Positions 62,913-64,000 of a stretch of 64,000 bases of DNA are shown piece after piece. The position numbers and the translations under genes are program-made. Numbering within the stretch: the first letter of the stretch is position 1; each line of letters begins with the position of its first letter. The notes under the pieces are model-generated. The model worked only from the letters and a program-made list of their open reading frames with translations, made no database searches and had not been told where the DNA came from. Origin of the DNA: Halochromatium roseum (GTDB taxonomy: Bacteria; Pseudomonadota; Gammaproteobacteria; Chromatiales; Chromatiaceae); contig NZ_NHSH01000066.1 of the NCBI RefSeq assembly GCF_016653315.1, forward strand, positions 50,176 through 114,175, read 5' to 3'.

Positions 62913-63332
62913 TCAGGAGTAGAACGGATTCAGGAGCTTGACGCCGGTGAAAGTGAAATCATCGATGTTGCGGGTGACCAAGGTCAGGTCATTTATCAGC
63001 GCCGTCGCAGCGATCTGCTTGTCGAGTACGTTCTCGGGATGCGGGACGCGCAGTCGCCCCCACAGCAACGCCTCCGCGCGGCCAAAATCCAGAATTCGGT
63101 TCGCGTAGTCATCCATCAGCGAATTGAGCCAGCGTTCAAGCCGCTGTGCCTGCGATCTATCTCCCCGATACCGCAACAGATCAACCCCGCGCCTGAGCTC
63201 ACCAAGGGTGACAACGCTGAGGTAGACGCGGGCATGATCGGCATCCAAAGCGCGGACTAACTCCAGGACACCGGCATTGGCCCGCTGACCCTTGCGCAGC
63301 TCGCTAACAACATTGGTGTCGAACAAATACAT
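62913..63332 (-). CDS. PIN-domain toxin, FitB/VapC-type
   Basis: A 139-residue PIN RNase. It starts MYLFDTNVVSELRKGQRAN with the first acidic metal ligand, has VYLSVVTLGELRRGVDLLRY with the second and ends with DKQIAATALINDLTLVTRNI, which contains the last ones. It would cut RNA when free of its antitoxin. The antitoxin gene lies 11 bases upstream. It ends 96 bases before hsdM on the same strand, so read-through into the restriction genes is possible. Confidence 0.94.
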   Translation of the reverse strand: MYLFDTNVVSELRKGQRANAGVLELVRALDADHARVYLSVVTLGELRRGVDLLRYRGDRSQAQRLERWLNSLMDDYANRILDFGRAEALLWGRLRVPHPENVLDKQIAATALINDLTLVTRNIDDFTFTGVKLLNPFYS

Positions 63333-63343
63333 CCGGGTGTTGT

Positions 63344-63577
63344 TCAGTCGAAGACCGGCGGCGCAGTCTCGTCTTGCCTGCGCGCAAAGTCTTCGTCGTG
63401 GCCAACATCCGGCATGTCTGCGAGCACTTGCAGAAAGCTGCGACGCTTCGGACGCCGCAGGGCTTCCTCCAGAATGCGCCGGTGCTCCGCTTCGGCGCTC
63501 ACGCCATGAGCACTCGCACGCTCCTTAAGCGCCTGGCTGATATCAGCATCGACATTGCGTACTAATAGATCGGCCAT
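63344..63577 (-). CDS. FitA-like ribbon-helix-helix antitoxin
   Basis: A 77-residue protein read from the ATG at 63577 (MADLLVRNVDADISQALKER). The first half is a ribbon-helix-helix fold with SAEAEHRRILEEALRRPKRR, typical of FitA. The second half (FLQVLADMPDVGHDEDFARR) is the peptide that masks the PIN toxin. It likely represses its own promoter, just upstream. It forms a pair with the following PIN gene. Confidence 0.92.
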   Translation of the reverse strand: MADLLVRNVDADISQALKERASAHGVSAEAEHRRILEEALRRPKRRSFLQVLADMPDVGHDEDFARRQDETAPPVFD

Positions 63578-63788
63578 CACATCATCCACCTAGGCTCACT
63601 TGGTGTTCAGCATGATAGCATTGATAGCGGCCCTTCCGATACGCTCGTCGATCAAGAGCAGTTTGCCTAGTCCATCAAGGTCTTGCGCAACCTTAGAGGC
63701 GCTGCTGCAGCGGATCGGCAATGTGGAGGGTTCTATCCGTTGAACAAATAAATAGACGGACATAGCCTTTTGCGCTATTCTGTTCTGC
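63578..63788. other. Gap between fitA and the IS607 recombinase
   Basis: About 210 bases that must hold the divergent promoters of fitA and tnpA and the left end of the IS607-type element. A - strand frame through it (ending at 63596) runs under the recombinase gene and is probably a shadow. IS607 elements lack terminal inverted repeats, so the exact end cannot be seen here. Confidence 0.5.
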
Positions 63789-64000
63789 ATGAAGCGCATC
63801 AAACTCAGTGCCTGGGCCAAGCAGCAAGGGATTGCGTACCGCACCGCGTGGAACTGGTACAAGGCGGGGAAATTGCCGGCCCCGGCGCACCAAACCGAGA
63901 CCGGCACCATCCTGGTCGAGGTGACTGACGAGGCTCCGGCGGGCGGCACACGTGCCGTGCTCTACGCCCGCGTCTCCAGCCACGACCAGAAGCCCCAGCT
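63789..64000 (+). mobile_element. tnpA: IS607-family serine recombinase gene tnpA, 5' part (cut by window end)
   Basis: The first 70 codons are visible. The N-terminal MerR-like helix-turn-helix reads KRIKLSAWAKQQGIAYRTAW, then NWYKAGKLPAPAHQTETGTI. The start of the resolvase catalytic domain, RAVLYARVSSHDQKPQ, contains the nucleophilic serine pair. This order (HTH first, then catalytic domain) is diagnostic for IS607-type transposases. A tnpB gene is expected beyond the window. Confidence 0.93.

Noticed and set aside
63596..63949. 117-codon - strand frame near the window end
   Set aside because: Most of it is antisense to the clearly recognised IS607 recombinase.

Overview
The window is about 64 kb of a GC-rich (roughly 60-65 % by eye) gammaproteobacterial chromosome. 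Marker genes (rpsF/rpsR/rplI, sucAB, relA, htpX, a DUF2782 gene, ybbA/ybbP/tesA) fit a gammaproteobacterium. A sulfide:quinone-reductase-like flavoprotein and a type III secretion locus would suit a purple sulfur bacterium (Chromatiaceae), but that assignment is inference.

Bases 1-18667 are one block of + strand genes for a type III secretion system (T3SS). It runs: the tail of an unknown gene, two paralogous tip/filament-like proteins, an SycD-type chaperone, two translocators (YopB-like and YopD-like), two large candidate effectors with four small class I chaperone-like proteins, then apparatus parts (sctD, a YscE-like protein, needle sctF, a YscG-like protein, sctI, sctJ, sctK, sctL). The block ends with a partner-switching module: STAS antagonist, HATPase kinase, a periplasmic solute-binding protein and a membrane SpoIIE-type phosphatase. 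The other core genes (sctC, N, Q, R, S, T, U, V) are not here and probably lie upstream.

Bases 18.7-31.1 kb hold housekeeping and envelope genes: a CFA-synthase-like methyltransferase, a lipoprotein, an SLC13-type permease, a globin, dTDP-rhamnose genes rfbBAC (no rfbD), monofunctional relA, a DUF1015 gene, a solute-binding protein and a DUF2782 gene. Bases 31.1-34.5 kb are visibly more AT-rich. They hold an outer-membrane protein, a small phosphate-binding-like protein and a PEP-CTERM/exosortase-type acyltransferase gene broken by a 132-bp inverted-repeat element.

Bases 34.5-52.3 kb are core genes: ybbP/ybbA with divergent tesA, the flavoprotein, the rpsF-rpsR-rplI cluster, sucB/sucA, htpX, tRNA-Ala(GGC) and tRNA-Glu(TTC), a patatin, a ClC channel with CBS domains and a DUF1186/SEC-C protein.

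Bases 52.3-64 kb form a defence island on the - strand. In transcription order it reads fitA-fitB (VapBC-type), hsdM, hsdS, darT, darG, hsdR and a YgjP-like metalloprotease. A DarTG ADP-ribosylation toxin-antitoxin pair is thus embedded in a type I restriction operon, and darT carries an apparent frameshift. The window ends inside the serine recombinase gene of an IS607-family element. Two 83-bp repeats, each just upstream of a gene start in the same relative orientation and sharing a hairpin with one compensatory base-pair change, are the most unusual non-coding signal.
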